Shown piece after piece: positions 41,140-50,356 of a stretch of DNA of 64,000 nt. The stretch lies in contig NZ_RKQJ01000003.1 of assembly GCF_003814515.1 (NCBI RefSeq), positions 248,001 through 312,000 on the forward strand, given 5' to 3'. Under the pieces are notes generated by a model. The model ran no database searches. It was not told where the DNA came from and saw only the letters and a list, made by a program, of their open reading frames with translations. Each line of letters starts with the position of its first letter. Position 1 is the first letter of the stretch. Origin of the DNA: Salinicoccus roseus. Lineage in GTDB: Bacteria; Bacillota; Bacilli; Staphylococcales; Salinicoccaceae. A program made the translations under genes and the position numbers.

Positions 41140-42375
41140 TTATTCTCCTATGATATTCTTGAATACGACGCCTTCTTTTGCGACGACCTTGATGTTGTCG
41201 TTATCCTTCAAAGCACCGATGTTCTCCAACGGGTTCTCCTTCGAGAAGATGAAGTCGGCGACATAGCCTTCCTTGACGAGACCGATGTCCGTATAGCCCA
41301 TGCACTCTGCAGCGGTCTTGGTGGAAGCCGTGATGGCATCCCCTGGTGTCATGCCGCATTCGACCATCAGTTCAAGCTCCCGGAGGTTCGTGCCGTGCTT
41401 GAAGACGCCTGCATCGGTACCCATGGCAATCTTGACGCCGGCCTTATATGCCCGCGTGAAGCTTTCCTTGTGTATTTCGATGACTTCCTCGGACTTCTCT
41501 ACAGCAGTCTTCGACATCCCGAGCTCTTCGGCGAACTCGAGCACGGATACCGGTGCCAGCAGAGTCGGTACGAGGTATGTCCCCTGATCCTTCATCATGC
41601 CGCATACTTCATCATCGAGGAATATGCCGTGCTCGATGGAATGGATGCCCGCTTCCACACATTGTCTGACACCCTCCAGTCCCTGGGCGTGCGCCATGAC
41701 TTTGACGCCGTTCCGGAATTTCGCCTCTTCCACGATGACCTTGAGTTCTTCAAGGGAGAACTGGGTGAATTTCGGATGGTCGGTCGGGCTCGATACCCCG
41801 CCTGTAGCGTGGACCTTGATGATGTCAGCACCCGCCCTCAGCATTTCACGCGTCTTTTTGCGCACTTCCTCCACACCATCGCATATACCGTGCGGCATAC
41901 CCGGGTGCGGCTGCATGAGGTCCGTCACGATGCCTGAATAGTTGAAGCCGTCCCCATGTCCTCCTGTGATCGTCAGAGCGTTGACACTGATCTGCATGCG
42001 CGGCCCCTTGACCAGACCATCCTCTATCGCCTTCTTGAGTCCAAGGTCGCTGCCGAGGGCATCGCGTACCGTTGTCACGCCTGCATTGAGCGTCCGGTTC
42101 AGATATTCCATCGCGGCATAGAAATTATATGAGAACGGAGTGACGAGCCGCTGTTCGAGCGGTTTGAATTCCGTCATCATGTGCACGTGCGCATCGATCA
42201 TGCCAGGCAGCATATATTGTCCCGCACCATCCAGCACTTCCGCACCCTTTGCAGCTGATGCTTCAGCATCAATCGCCTTGAAGCGGCCATCCTCCACGAG
42301 TACATTCGTATTTTGGACCAGTTCAGAACCGGTACCGTCTATCAGATTGACATTTTTGATGAAAAGTTTTCCCAT
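41140..42375 (-). CDS. Metal-dependent amidohydrolase (imidazolonepropionase/prolidase-like)
   Basis: A 411-residue TIM-barrel amidohydrolase. Metal ligands are in MIDAHVHM (HxH near 62-66), IIKVHATGG (likely carboxylated Lys), VMAHAQG, SIEHGIF and MGTDAGVF (Asp). This is the subfamily of Xaa-Arg/Xaa-Lys dipeptidases and cyclic amidases such as Sgx9260. It starts 27 bases after the stop of a polytopic transporter, so the two form an operon: the transporter may bring in the amide or peptide it hydrolyses. Substrate unknown. Confidence 0.88.
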   Translation of the reverse strand: MGKLFIKNVNLIDGTGSELVQNTNVLVEDGRFKAIDAEASAAKGAEVLDGAGQYMLPGMIDAHVHMMTEFKPLEQRLVTPFSYNFYAAMEYLNRTLNAGVTTVRDALGSDLGLKKAIEDGLVKGPRMQISVNALTITGGHGDGFNYSGIVTDLMQPHPGMPHGICDGVEEVRKKTREMLRAGADIIKVHATGGVSSPTDHPKFTQFSLEELKVIVEEAKFRNGVKVMAHAQGLEGVRQCVEAGIHSIEHGIFLDDEVCGMMKDQGTYLVPTLLAPVSVLEFAEELGMSKTAVEKSEEVIEIHKESFTRAYKAGVKIAMGTDAGVFKHGTNLRELELMVECGMTPGDAITASTKTAAECMGYTDIGLVKEGYVADFIFSKENPLENIGALKDNDNIKVVAKEGVVFKNIIGE

Positions 42376-42402
42376 CTTCTACACTCCCATTTCTTTACTT
42401 TT

Positions 42403-43554
42403 TTATATCAGGCTCATGACGAAGCTTGCGATGAATACAGAAGCAACTGTTACAGTGACGAAGCCGCCGATCAGCATCGGTGTCACCAGTTCCTGGAAGA
42501 GCCTGTTCTGATCTTCCAGATTGTTGGTTTCGCTCCGGGCCACCTCTTCACAGATCAGGTAGTCCCCCGGGAAGCCGATCAGCGCCGTCAGGGCGACTGG
42601 GATGCCTTTATAGGGATGCCATCCGACGAGCTTCGAAGCGATGAATCCACCTGTGAGGATGCCGAATATGCCGAGGGCAAGTATCAACGCCACAGCAGGG
42701 ATGTTGGTCACCACATCCTGTGGTGTGATGCCGCCCATCGTGCCGATGATGACGAAGATCAGCGCGACCATCATGAAGCTGAACGAGTTTGCAGACTCCA
42801 ACGCGCTCTTCGGCAGCAGATTGAAGTTCAGGGCTAGTATACCAAATAGCAGGCAGAACAGCGTATAGTGGATGCCTGTCAGATCCCCAAGGACGACCCC
42901 GAGCATGCCGAGGACGAAGATGACGAACAGTTTGATCGTATTGTTCTTCATCAGGCTGAAACGGGAGAGGCCCCGCTCCTCCTCAAAGCCGATGCTGTCC
43001 TCTTCGACTCTGCGGTTCTCCGCCATGAATGATTTGCCGTACCGCTTCATGAATGCGGTCGCGAGCGGCATGCCGATGACCCCCTGGAATGCCTGGACAA
43101 GTACAGGAACGACGACCAGGCTTGTAAGGCCGAGGTTCGTCAGCGTTTCATTGGTGATCAGGAGCGCCACGACCCCGCCTGAAATCGGACCGACACCGCT
43201 TGCTGCCGTCGTGAAGTCGAATACGAGCGTCACGATGACGAGCACCAGTGTAAGTGCGCCTGCAAGGCCGGACAGGGCGATTATGACCGCCCGCCACTGC
43301 TTCTTGAGGATTGAGAAGCGCATGAGCGTCCCCATATGTACAATGAGGGGACCGATCAGAATCGCTCCGAGTGCCGGAAGCGTGGAAAGCTCAAGGATGT
43401 TCTCCGGGAACACCCCGGTCCATGTAAGTATCAAAAAGCCGAGCATCGCTGTCATCAGCATTGGAATACGGGCACGTGTATAGACCGAAATCAGTTCCCC
43501 GAGGGCGATCAGCGCAAACAGCATGACTGTGGCTACTATTGGTTCCTGCAACAT
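42403..43554 (-). CDS. Polytopic transporter, GltS-like, unknown substrate
   Basis: A 383-residue protein with about ten hydrophobic segments in two halves separated by a charged loop (about 190-215). The Gly/Pro-rich stretches (GVGPISGGVVALLITNETLTNLGL; LTALIGFPGDYLICEEV) recall the two-repeat glutamate/malate symporter folds, but I do not recognise a named family. Start 43554 has AGGAG eight bases upstream; in-frame ATGs at 43560 and 43563 are too close to it. It is co-transcribed with the amidohydrolase. Confidence 0.7.
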   Translation of the reverse strand: MLQEPIVATVMLFALIALGELISVYTRARIPMLMTAMLGFLILTWTGVFPENILELSTLPALGAILIGPLIVHMGTLMRFSILKKQWRAVIIALSGLAGALTLVLVIVTLVFDFTTAASGVGPISGGVVALLITNETLTNLGLTSLVVVPVLVQAFQGVIGMPLATAFMKRYGKSFMAENRRVEEDSIGFEEERGLSRFSLMKNNTIKLFVIFVLGMLGVVLGDLTGIHYTLFCLLFGILALNFNLLPKSALESANSFSFMMVALIFVIIGTMGGITPQDVVTNIPAVALILALGIFGILTGGFIASKLVGWHPYKGIPVALTALIGFPGDYLICEEVARSETNNLEDQNRLFQELVTPMLIGGFVTVTVASVFIASFVMSLI

Positions 43555-43663
43555 ATACATCACTCCTAATCATCTACGATGTAGGTAGTATACGCCCTCA
43601 TAAGGATAAAATAAAGGAATTTTCAGAAATAATTGAGCATTCTGATAAATTAATCGTTTCCAT

Positions 43664-43691
43664 AGAAAAAGGAGATGGGCATCCATCTCCT
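43664..43691 (-). terminator. Terminator of the pyruvate-kinase-like gene
   Basis: Stem AGGAGATGG/CCATCTCCT with loop ATGC (minus strand), followed by TTTTTC. Confidence 0.85.
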
Positions 43692-43701
43692 ATCTGGTCT
43701 T

Positions 43702-45207
43702 CTATCCCCTATTGTCGAACGTATGATTGGCGATGCCGAGTGCCCGGAGCATCGATGTCTTCTTGTAGTGGTGGTCCTCGAATTTCTCCAGGATTTCGGA
43801 TACCACGCCGACGCCGTCTGCGATATATTCACCCTTGTTCAGCATGATGCATTCGGCACGCGATCCGGCCACCACATCGGAGATCTCCGAACGCGTCGGT
43901 ATGCCTGTCTTCACGAGCGACTCCACCACCTGGGTCGCCCATATGACAGGCACGTGGGCAGCCTCGCATATCCAAAGGAGCTCTTCCTGGATCTCACTCA
44001 GCCGTTCGTAGCCGATCTCGACCGCAAGATCCCCGCGGGCAAGCATCACGCCGAAAGGCCGTGAGCCTGCTGCGCGCTGGATGATGTCGGGCAGATTCCT
44101 GATGCCCTCGGGCGTTTCTATCTTTGCGATGCTTGGTATCCCCTTCCGGTCCTCAGGCAGACGCTCTGACAATGCATCTTCAATGAGGTCGATGTCCTCG
44201 ACATCCTTGATGAAGGAAAAGGCGATGGCATCAGCGTGCTGAACCGCAAAATCGAGGTCCCTGTAGTCCTTTTCCGTCAAGACAGGCAGTTTGAAGTCGA
44301 GGTCCGGCAGATTGATCCCCTTTTCGGTCTTCACCTTCACCCCGCCTTCCTTCACGGTCCGTTCCACTTCACAGATGATGCCGTCATCCGTCTGCTCCAC
44401 CGCTTCTGCTTCAATGTGCCCATCATCCATCTTGATCTTCTGGCCCGGCGTTATCTTCCCGATCACCTCAGGCACGGAAGTATTGAGCGCTATTTCGACC
44501 TTCTTCGGCAGTGTCATCGATTCCGCACCCGAGAGGAGAAAACGCTCCCCCACCTTGAGCTTCGGATTGCGCATGGAAGTGAGCAGATGCCGGGTCCTTA
44601 TTTTAGGACCGCTGATATCCATCAGTACACGGCATTCGAGGCCGGTCTCACCTTCTGCTTTACGGATGTTGCCGATCATCCCCGACCATGTATCTGCGTC
44701 ATCATGCGCACAGTTGATTCGTGCCATGTTCATTCCCGATTCAACCAGTGTCTTCACCAGTTCATAGTCGCTGCCGGCGGCCGACGGCATCGTTACAAGG
44801 ATGCGTGTGTCCCTGCCGTTGCGGGGCGGGCCGAAGATATCATCAGCGTTCCGTCTGAGTGCCAGGTTGCGGTCCAGAAAGGAGTCGGAGGAGCGGTAGT
44901 CGGCCTCCCCCACATCTTCATCCGCGATGTAGCCGAGTGTCCGGGTGACCGCATTCAGTGTACCGAGCACATCCGCCTCCAGACGCCCAAGCGACGAAAC
45001 ACCCCAGGGAATCAGTTTTTCCTGCAGTTCCCTCATATCCTTCCGTCTGAAGGCCATATAGTATGCCAGATTCCTGGCACTGTTCCTGTATCCTTCGCGT
45101 ATCGGTGTGCTGTCCCATTCCTTAAACAGCCAATCCCCCTCCTGTTCTACAGAAGCCCTGATTTCCATGACCTCTTCAAGCAGCGGGAGTGCTTTCTTCC
45201 TGTCCAT
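43702..45207 (-). CDS. Pyruvate-kinase-like protein with N-terminal extension
   Basis: A 501-residue protein. Residues about 135-490 match the pyruvate kinase barrel and B-domain: TMPSAAGSDYELVKTLVESGMNMARINCAH, MDISGPKIRT, IAKIETPEGI, GVMLARGDLAVEI and ATQVVESLVKTGIPTRSEISDVV. The first about 130 residues are helical and unrelated to pyruvate kinase; the C-terminal regulatory domain of normal pyruvate kinase is missing. ATG 45207 follows AAGGTGA. It is monocistronic. It may act on phosphoenolpyruvate or a related enol-phosphate, but it is unlikely to be the glycolytic enzyme. Confidence 0.85.
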   Translation of the reverse strand: MDRKKALPLLEEVMEIRASVEQEGDWLFKEWDSTPIREGYRNSARNLAYYMAFRRKDMRELQEKLIPWGVSSLGRLEADVLGTLNAVTRTLGYIADEDVGEADYRSSDSFLDRNLALRRNADDIFGPPRNGRDTRILVTMPSAAGSDYELVKTLVESGMNMARINCAHDDADTWSGMIGNIRKAEGETGLECRVLMDISGPKIRTRHLLTSMRNPKLKVGERFLLSGAESMTLPKKVEIALNTSVPEVIGKITPGQKIKMDDGHIEAEAVEQTDDGIICEVERTVKEGGVKVKTEKGINLPDLDFKLPVLTEKDYRDLDFAVQHADAIAFSFIKDVEDIDLIEDALSERLPEDRKGIPSIAKIETPEGIRNLPDIIQRAAGSRPFGVMLARGDLAVEIGYERLSEIQEELLWICEAAHVPVIWATQVVESLVKTGIPTRSEISDVVAGSRAECIMLNKGEYIADGVGVVSEILEKFEDHHYKKTSMLRALGIANHTFDNRG

Positions 45208-45283
45208 TCCAGTCACCTTCTTCCGATTATCATAAGCATTTCTTCCCTATACCCGTTTGAGTGCAAACTATTATTGTATAATA

Positions 45284-45323
45284 AAAAAGCCGCTTCCGGC
45301 CGTGGCGGTCGAAAGCAGCTGGA
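45284..45323 (-). terminator. Terminator of the four-helix membrane protein gene
   Basis: Imperfect GC-rich stem (GCTGCTTTCGACC with GGCCGGAAGCGGC) followed on the minus strand by TTTTTTATT. Confidence 0.75.
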
Positions 45324-45326
45324 ATT

Positions 45327-45737
45327 TCAGAGGCCGAGCCTGAACATCAGATGCAGGGCCTGGAGATAACCGATATGGAATATCACCCAGAGCATAAAGC
45401 CGATATAGCCATTCAGATCCAAAGTCTGTACGGCTAGGCTGGAGAGGATGAAATAGAGCAGTGTAACAACTGCCCCCACCGTCACCAGTCCCGGCATATA
45501 GAGACGCGGCTTATACACATAAAGCCATTTCAGTATGATGGCCAGAGTGACAGAGACCATCAGATGAAAAATAATCTCCATGAACAGCCCCGGACTCCGC
45601 TCGAAGATGAAGTCCACGTTCAAAAGCAATGTCATGATTTCGATGCCTGCGCTGGATTCCACATATGCAGAAGCAAGAAGAAGCAGCACGCCGGAAACAA
45701 CCCCGGTGATCAGTCCCGATACTAATATTTTCCTCAT
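45327..45737 (-). CDS. Four-helix membrane protein, unknown function
   Basis: A 136-residue protein with four transmembrane helices (about 5-25, 53-73, 83-103 and 112-130) and short loops. AAAGGAC stands before the ATG at 45737. Similar-sized conserved membrane proteins are common in Staphylococcaceae, but I cannot name a family. It is transcribed alone, divergently from helD. Confidence 0.65.
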   Translation of the reverse strand: MRKILVSGLITGVVSGVLLLLASAYVESSAGIEIMTLLLNVDFIFERSPGLFMEIIFHLMVSVTLAIILKWLYVYKPRLYMPGLVTVGAVVTLLYFILSSLAVQTLDLNGYIGFMLWVIFHIGYLQALHLMFRLGL

Positions 45738-45872
45738 GATCGCTGTCCTTTAACCAGTATAATATTCGCTCGATTTTACACATCAAGTATATCATATGAC
45801 CCATATTAATTTAAGACTGTTAATTATTTCAAAATACCGATATGCTGAATGTCGAACCAAAGGAGGATCCCT

Positions 45873-47945
45873 ATGAAAATTCTATCATTTGAAGAAGAAG
45901 CCCGGCATCTCGCCTTCATCGTCGATTTTCTCAAAGTATTCAATGCAGACCTGAAGGACAGGCAGAGCACCACGGCCCAGGGCATACTGGAGACGCGGCA
46001 GGACATCAATGAAAACATCTCCAATGTCGTCGATTTTGCCGACGGCAACGTCATGGAATTCGTCCAGATGCTGCCGGAGATCAGAAGAACCGAAATGAAC
46101 TACAATTATATAGAGACGATGCGTGAACGCACAGAACGCATGATACCAAAACCCTACTTCGGCAAGATCACCGTCGATGGGGAGCCGATCTACATCGGCA
46201 CCGGCACAATAAAGAACCGGGACAACGACATCCTTATCTACGACTGGCGCACCCCGGTTGCGAGCCTGTTCTATGAGAACACGACAGGCGACCTGTCATA
46301 CCGCATCCCGGACGGCAGCAGGATAGATGCGACGGTCGAACAGAGGCGCCAGTTCATCATCGAAGACAGCCGCCTCCTCAACATGTTCGACAGCGACGTT
46401 TATATAGGAGATGAAATACTCCAGCTCATGATCACCGACTCCTCCCAGTCCAAGCTGAAGAACATCGTCTCCACCATCCAGCAGGAGCAGAATGACGTCA
46501 TCCGGCTTCCCCTGTCGCAGGATACGCTCGTCTATGGACCACCGGGCAGCGGAAAGACTTCCCTTGCCATGCAGCGGATTGCGTTTCTGCTGTACCAGCA
46601 TAAGGAGACCCTGAACCCTGAGAACATACTGCTCATTTCACCGAATGAAGTGTTCAACGACTACCTGTCGGACGTGCTGCCCGAACTCGGCGAAAACCAT
46701 GTGCGCAACACGACCTTCTTCCGCCTCATCTCGCACTTCCCCTACTTCAAGGGGAGGCACTTCGAGCATGTCTACGACAACATCAAACGCCTGAGGCAGA
46801 ACGACGAAGGGCACGACATCTATGAATTCAAAAATTCCCTCGAATACTTCAAGTCGCTTCATGGCTTCATGAAGCATCTCGAGACCGACGGCATGGAGTT
46901 CAGGACACTGCAGGGTGAAAATGGGCTGTTCGCAACCAGGGAAGAACTTGTCCACACATTCTATAATGAACTCGGCGGCCACCCCATAAGCAGGCGGCTC
47001 TCGAAGATGCAGGAAAGGCTCCTCAGCCGGTATACCGAGGAAGTCAAAAGGCTGACGAACGAAAGATACAGGGAACTGCGCGACAGCAACAAGTACATCG
47101 GCGAGGCGCACGAACTCAAGAAAGAGGCTCATGACTTCGCCAAGAAGCAGCTGAAGACCGTGCACCGCCAAGTCGCACTCTTCCGCTTCGTCCATTTCGA
47201 GAAACTGTATGTAAACTCGATCTACGACAGGAAATTCCGCAACATGACCGTGCGTTCCGTCAAGGAGAATGACTTCAAGTATGAAGACATCGCACCCTTC
47301 CTCTACCTGTACATCCACCTCCTCGGCAGGCACGACAGGCAAATTCAGCACGTACTGATCGATGAAGTGCAGGACTATTCGAACATCCAGTACTATGTCA
47401 TGCGCCACTACTACAGGAAGGCGACATTCACGAGTCTGGGCGATCCTAACCAGCAGATCCACCCCGGCAGGAAGGATGCGCTGGTCGCCAAAAATCATGT
47501 CCAGAAAAGGCTCGAGCGCTCCTACCGCTCCACCAACCAGATCAATGCATTCCTGAACAGCATCATCCCGGATTCCATACAGTCCGCATCCGTCGACGGC
47601 GATGAGGTGCAGAAAGTGCACACTGAAGATGAACTCGGCTATGTCAGGGACATACTGCGCTCCGGCCAATATCCGCAAGTCGCCATCATCACCCCTTCAA
47701 GAGACGCGGCCGACCACTATTATGCACAGCTGGAGGATGAGTTCCCACAGATGAAGAACCTCGGGGAGACGGACACGCTGTACAACCAGTCATTCATCAT
47801 CCTGCCCTACTACCTGTCGAAGGGATTCGAGTACAACACCGTCATCCTGACGGATGTGCAATCCTACAGCGATTCGAAGCATATACTGTATGTTCTGGCC
47901 TCCCGGGCAACAAGGCATCTCCATCTGCTCAACCCGACTGAATAG
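45873..47945 (+). CDS. helD: HelD-like RNA polymerase recycling helicase
   Basis: A 690-residue UvrD/Rep-superfamily ATPase. Walker A GPPGSGKTSLA lies near residue 223, Walker B LIDEVQDYSNIQY near 495, GDPNQQIHPG (motif III) near 525 and a C-terminal motif VILTDVQSYS...YVLASRAT. The long N-terminal helical arm (residues 1-100) and insertion are the HelD features that pull stalled RNA polymerase from DNA and recycle it. AAAGGAGG precedes the ATG. Monocistronic, closed by a strong terminator. Confidence 0.9.
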   Translation: MKILSFEEEARHLAFIVDFLKVFNADLKDRQSTTAQGILETRQDINENISNVVDFADGNVMEFVQMLPEIRRTEMNYNYIETMRERTERMIPKPYFGKITVDGEPIYIGTGTIKNRDNDILIYDWRTPVASLFYENTTGDLSYRIPDGSRIDATVEQRRQFIIEDSRLLNMFDSDVYIGDEILQLMITDSSQSKLKNIVSTIQQEQNDVIRLPLSQDTLVYGPPGSGKTSLAMQRIAFLLYQHKETLNPENILLISPNEVFNDYLSDVLPELGENHVRNTTFFRLISHFPYFKGRHFEHVYDNIKRLRQNDEGHDIYEFKNSLEYFKSLHGFMKHLETDGMEFRTLQGENGLFATREELVHTFYNELGGHPISRRLSKMQERLLSRYTEEVKRLTNERYRELRDSNKYIGEAHELKKEAHDFAKKQLKTVHRQVALFRFVHFEKLYVNSIYDRKFRNMTVRSVKENDFKYEDIAPFLYLYIHLLGRHDRQIQHVLIDEVQDYSNIQYYVMRHYYRKATFTSLGDPNQQIHPGRKDALVAKNHVQKRLERSYRSTNQINAFLNSIIPDSIQSASVDGDEVQKVHTEDELGYVRDILRSGQYPQVAIITPSRDAADHYYAQLEDEFPQMKNLGETDTLYNQSFIILPYYLSKGFEYNTVILTDVQSYSDSKHILYVLASRATRHLHLLNPTE

Positions 47946-47954
47946 TACGAATAT

Positions 47955-47990
47955 ATTAATCCTACTTGAAAAGTAGGATTAATTTGTTTA
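47955..47990 (+). terminator. Terminator of helD
   Basis: Stem ATTAATCCTACTT/AAGTAGGATTAAT with loop GA, then TTTGTTT. Confidence 0.9.
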
Positions 47991-48027
47991 TGATGAGGCT
48001 ACTTGTTTAAAAAGGAGCTGTCATCAA

Positions 48028-49419
48028 ATGGATGCATTACTTGTCGTCATAAATATCATCGCCTTCCTGCTGCTCATCGGTGCCCTGGTGTTCCTAAAGC
48101 GGCGGAACGTAAAATTCTCCCACCGTGTGATGATCGGCCTCGTACTCGGCCTGTTCTTCGGTGCCGGACTTCAGCTGATCTATGGGGTGGACGGTACGGT
48201 CATAGCAAATACGATGGATTGGATTTCCATCGTCGGCAGCGGCTTCGTGCGATTGCTGCAGATGATCGTCATGCCCCTCGTCTTCATTTCCATCCTCGGT
48301 GCTTTCGCAAAGATGGATGTAAAGGAGAAGTTTCTGAAATCAGGCATCAAAATCATCGCACTGCTGCTCGGTACCACCGCAATTGCTGCCGTCATCGGCA
48401 TATCTGCCGCCCTTATCTTCAATCTTGATGCTTCAAGCCTTAACCTGGGCGAAGCTGAAAATGAACGGGCACTCTCACTCGAGAGCACCGCTTCTGAAGT
48501 AGAAGATCAGACGCTTCCCCAGCAGCTTGTATCATTGCTGCCGGCCAATCCTTTCCTTGACTTCACAGGGGATCGGGCCACTTCCACCATCGCAGTCGTC
48601 CTCTTCGCCATCTTCATGGGTTTCAGCTTCGTCCGCCTCATGCAGCGCAATCCCGAGAGCGGCGAAAAGATCAGAACAGGCATCATCGCCCTGAACGACT
48701 GGGTTATGCAGCTGGTCAAAATCATTCTGGCTCTGACACCATACGGGATCCTGGCGATCATGGCCTCTACTGTGGCCACTTCGAACTTCCAGGCCATATA
48801 CGATCTTGGACTGTTCGTCGTCGCTTCATATGCTGCACTGCTGACTATGTATCTGGTCCACCTTCTGCTGATCGGACTGACAGGCCTGAATCCGCTCCAG
48901 TATTTCAAGAAGACGGCGGAAGCACTGCTGTTTGCCTTCACCTCACGTTCGAGTGCCGGGACACTGCCGCTCAACATACAGACGCAGCGGACAAGACTCG
49001 GCGTACCGGCAAGCATCGCCAACTTCTCGGGGAGCTTCGGACTATCCATCGGTCAGAATGGGTGTGCCGGCATCTACCCAGCGATGCTTGGCATCATGAT
49101 TGCACCGGCGGCCGGTGTTGAAATCAACGCGCAGTTCATCATTACGCTGATTGCCGTGACGGTCATCGCCTCCCTTGGGATCGCCGGTGTCGGTGGCGGT
49201 GCAACATTCGCAGCAATCATCGTCCTGTCAACGATGAACCTGCCGATCGCCCTCGCCGCCGTCCTCATCTCCATCGAACCCCTGATTGATATGGGAAGGA
49301 CAGCCGTCAACGTCAGCGGTTCGATGACGGCCGGAACGATAACCGCAAAGACGAACCGCTCATTGGACAAAGATGTCTATGATGAAAAACGCTACGATGA
49401 ACTCACAGCAGAAGCATAG
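48028..49419 (+). CDS. tcyP: L-cystine:cation symporter TcyP
   Basis: A 463-residue dicarboxylate/amino-acid:cation symporter. The glutamate-transporter fold is clear: LLQMIVMPLVFISILGAF, the re-entrant Ser-rich loop TSRSSAGTLPLNIQ, GLSIGQNGCAGIYPAM, GGGATFAAIIVLSTMN and IEPLIDMGRTAVNVSG. The text is that of the TcyP cystine transporters. An extracytoplasmic acidic loop lies near 140-165. AAGGAG lies ten bases before the ATG. It supplies cystine as a sulphur source, complementing the Ggt and binding-protein pair in this window. Confidence 0.92.
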   Translation: MDALLVVINIIAFLLLIGALVFLKRRNVKFSHRVMIGLVLGLFFGAGLQLIYGVDGTVIANTMDWISIVGSGFVRLLQMIVMPLVFISILGAFAKMDVKEKFLKSGIKIIALLLGTTAIAAVIGISAALIFNLDASSLNLGEAENERALSLESTASEVEDQTLPQQLVSLLPANPFLDFTGDRATSTIAVVLFAIFMGFSFVRLMQRNPESGEKIRTGIIALNDWVMQLVKIILALTPYGILAIMASTVATSNFQAIYDLGLFVVASYAALLTMYLVHLLLIGLTGLNPLQYFKKTAEALLFAFTSRSSAGTLPLNIQTQRTRLGVPASIANFSGSFGLSIGQNGCAGIYPAMLGIMIAPAAGVEINAQFIITLIAVTVIASLGIAGVGGGATFAAIIVLSTMNLPIALAAVLISIEPLIDMGRTAVNVSGSMTAGTITAKTNRSLDKDVYDEKRYDELTAEA

Positions 49420-49481
49420 TTTCCACCGGCACATTGCGTGCCGGTTTTCAATAAAATTTTTTAAAAATAATTTCATTTTCA

Positions 49482-49712
49482 AACAACGGCGTATGGAACG
49501 ATTTTCTTGGACCATTGCTTTACCTGAACGATGAATCCCTCTATACGCTGCAGCTCGGTCTGCAGGTCTTCAAGGAACAGTCGAGCACCCAGTGGAACTA
49601 TCTGATGGCCGGTTCACTGCTTGTACTCATGCCCGTCATCATCCTGTTCTTCTTCTTCCAGAAATATTTCATACAGGGCTCGAACATACTGGGACAGACG
49701 GACGAAAAATAG
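49482..49712 (+). pseudogene. C-terminal stump of a sugar ABC permease
   Basis: An open frame with no start reads GVWNDFLGPLLYLNDES...QWNYLMAGSLLVLMPVIILFFFFQKYFIQG, the last helix and conserved tail of MalG/UgpE-type sugar permeases (the usual WNDFLWPLL and QKYFVxG). All upstream membrane segments, including the EAA loop, are gone. It still has its terminator. It is evidence that a carbohydrate ABC operon once stood here. Confidence 0.75.
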
Positions 49713-49741
49713 GATGCTCATTAATGAGCATCCTATTTTTG
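49711..49741 (+). terminator. Terminator of the sugar permease stump
   Basis: Self-complementary AGGATGCTCATTAATGAGCATCCT followed by ATTTTTG. Confidence 0.85.
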
Positions 49742-49769
49742 TTATACTGGAGGAAAAAGGAGCAGTCCA

Positions 49770-50162
49770 ATGAAATCCATCACTCCATCTTTAACATTCG
49801 AAGGCCGTGCCGAAGAGGCGATGAAATATTATGAAGAGACATTCAAGGATGCAGAAATCCGGATGATCAGGAAGTATGATGATGCAGATCCCGAGCTCGA
49901 AGGCAAGGTGATGCAGGGGGCGATCATGATACAGGATCAGCTGATCATGATGATGGACAGCAGCGTGCCGCATGAGTTCACCTTCACCCCGAGCATGTCC
50001 TTCTATATCGAATGCAGCACCCCCCAGGAAATAGAACTCTACTACAGGAAGCTTAAAAAACAGGGTGCCATCCATATGCCGCTCGACGAATATGGCTTCT
50101 CCAAACAGTTCGCCTGGCTCCAGGACCAGTTCGGCGTGACTTGGCAGCTCAACCTGTCGTAG
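49770..50162 (+). CDS. PhnB-like VOC superfamily protein
   Basis: A 130-residue protein with the paired beta-alpha-beta-beta-beta units of the VOC/glyoxalase fold: ITPSLTFEGRAEEAMKYYEETF at the N-terminus, MQGAIMIQDQLIMMMDSS, FYIECSTPQEIELYYRKL, and FAWLQDQFGVTWQLNL at the end. It belongs to the PhnB-like branch. No enzyme activity is known for most members. AAAGGAG precedes the ATG. Monocistronic. Confidence 0.85.
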   Translation: MKSITPSLTFEGRAEEAMKYYEETFKDAEIRMIRKYDDADPELEGKVMQGAIMIQDQLIMMMDSSVPHEFTFTPSMSFYIECSTPQEIELYYRKLKKQGAIHMPLDEYGFSKQFAWLQDQFGVTWQLNLS

Positions 50163-50164
50163 AA

Positions 50165-50201
50165 AAAAGCAACCCCTGATCAAATGATCAGGGGTTGCTT
50201 A
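50165..50201. terminator. Bidirectional terminator after the PhnB-like gene
   Basis: Stem AAGCAACCCCTGATCA/TGATCAGGGGTTGCTT, loop AA, between convergent genes. Confidence 0.9.
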
Positions 50202-50206
50202 TGTCA

Positions 50207-50356
50207 TTATGCAGTCTTTCTGCCGAATATTCTTGCAAAGATGGACTTTCCGCTTCTATCTTCCTTCTTCTTTTCTGAAAGGTAAGTGTAGCTGTCAGCA
50301 ATTTTCTTGTATTCTTCCATACGCAGGTCTGCTGAAATACGGTCTGTTGAAAACAT
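50207..50356 (-). CDS. Small basic protein of 49 residues
   Basis: A 50-codon gene with AGGGGGA before its ATG (50354-50356) and a shared terminator after its stop. The product is hydrophilic and basic (MEEYKKIADSYTYLSEKKKEDRSG) with a C-terminal amphipathic stretch KSIFARIFGRKTA. Nothing suggests export. The clear start signal and terminator argue for a real gene. I do not recognise a family. Confidence 0.6.
   Translation of the reverse strand: MFSTDRISADLRMEEYKKIADSYTYLSEKKKEDRSGKSIFARIFGRKTA

Noticed and set aside
46638-47678. 346-codon ORF antisense to helD
   Set aside because: It mirrors the helD coding frame and has no start signal or family motif.
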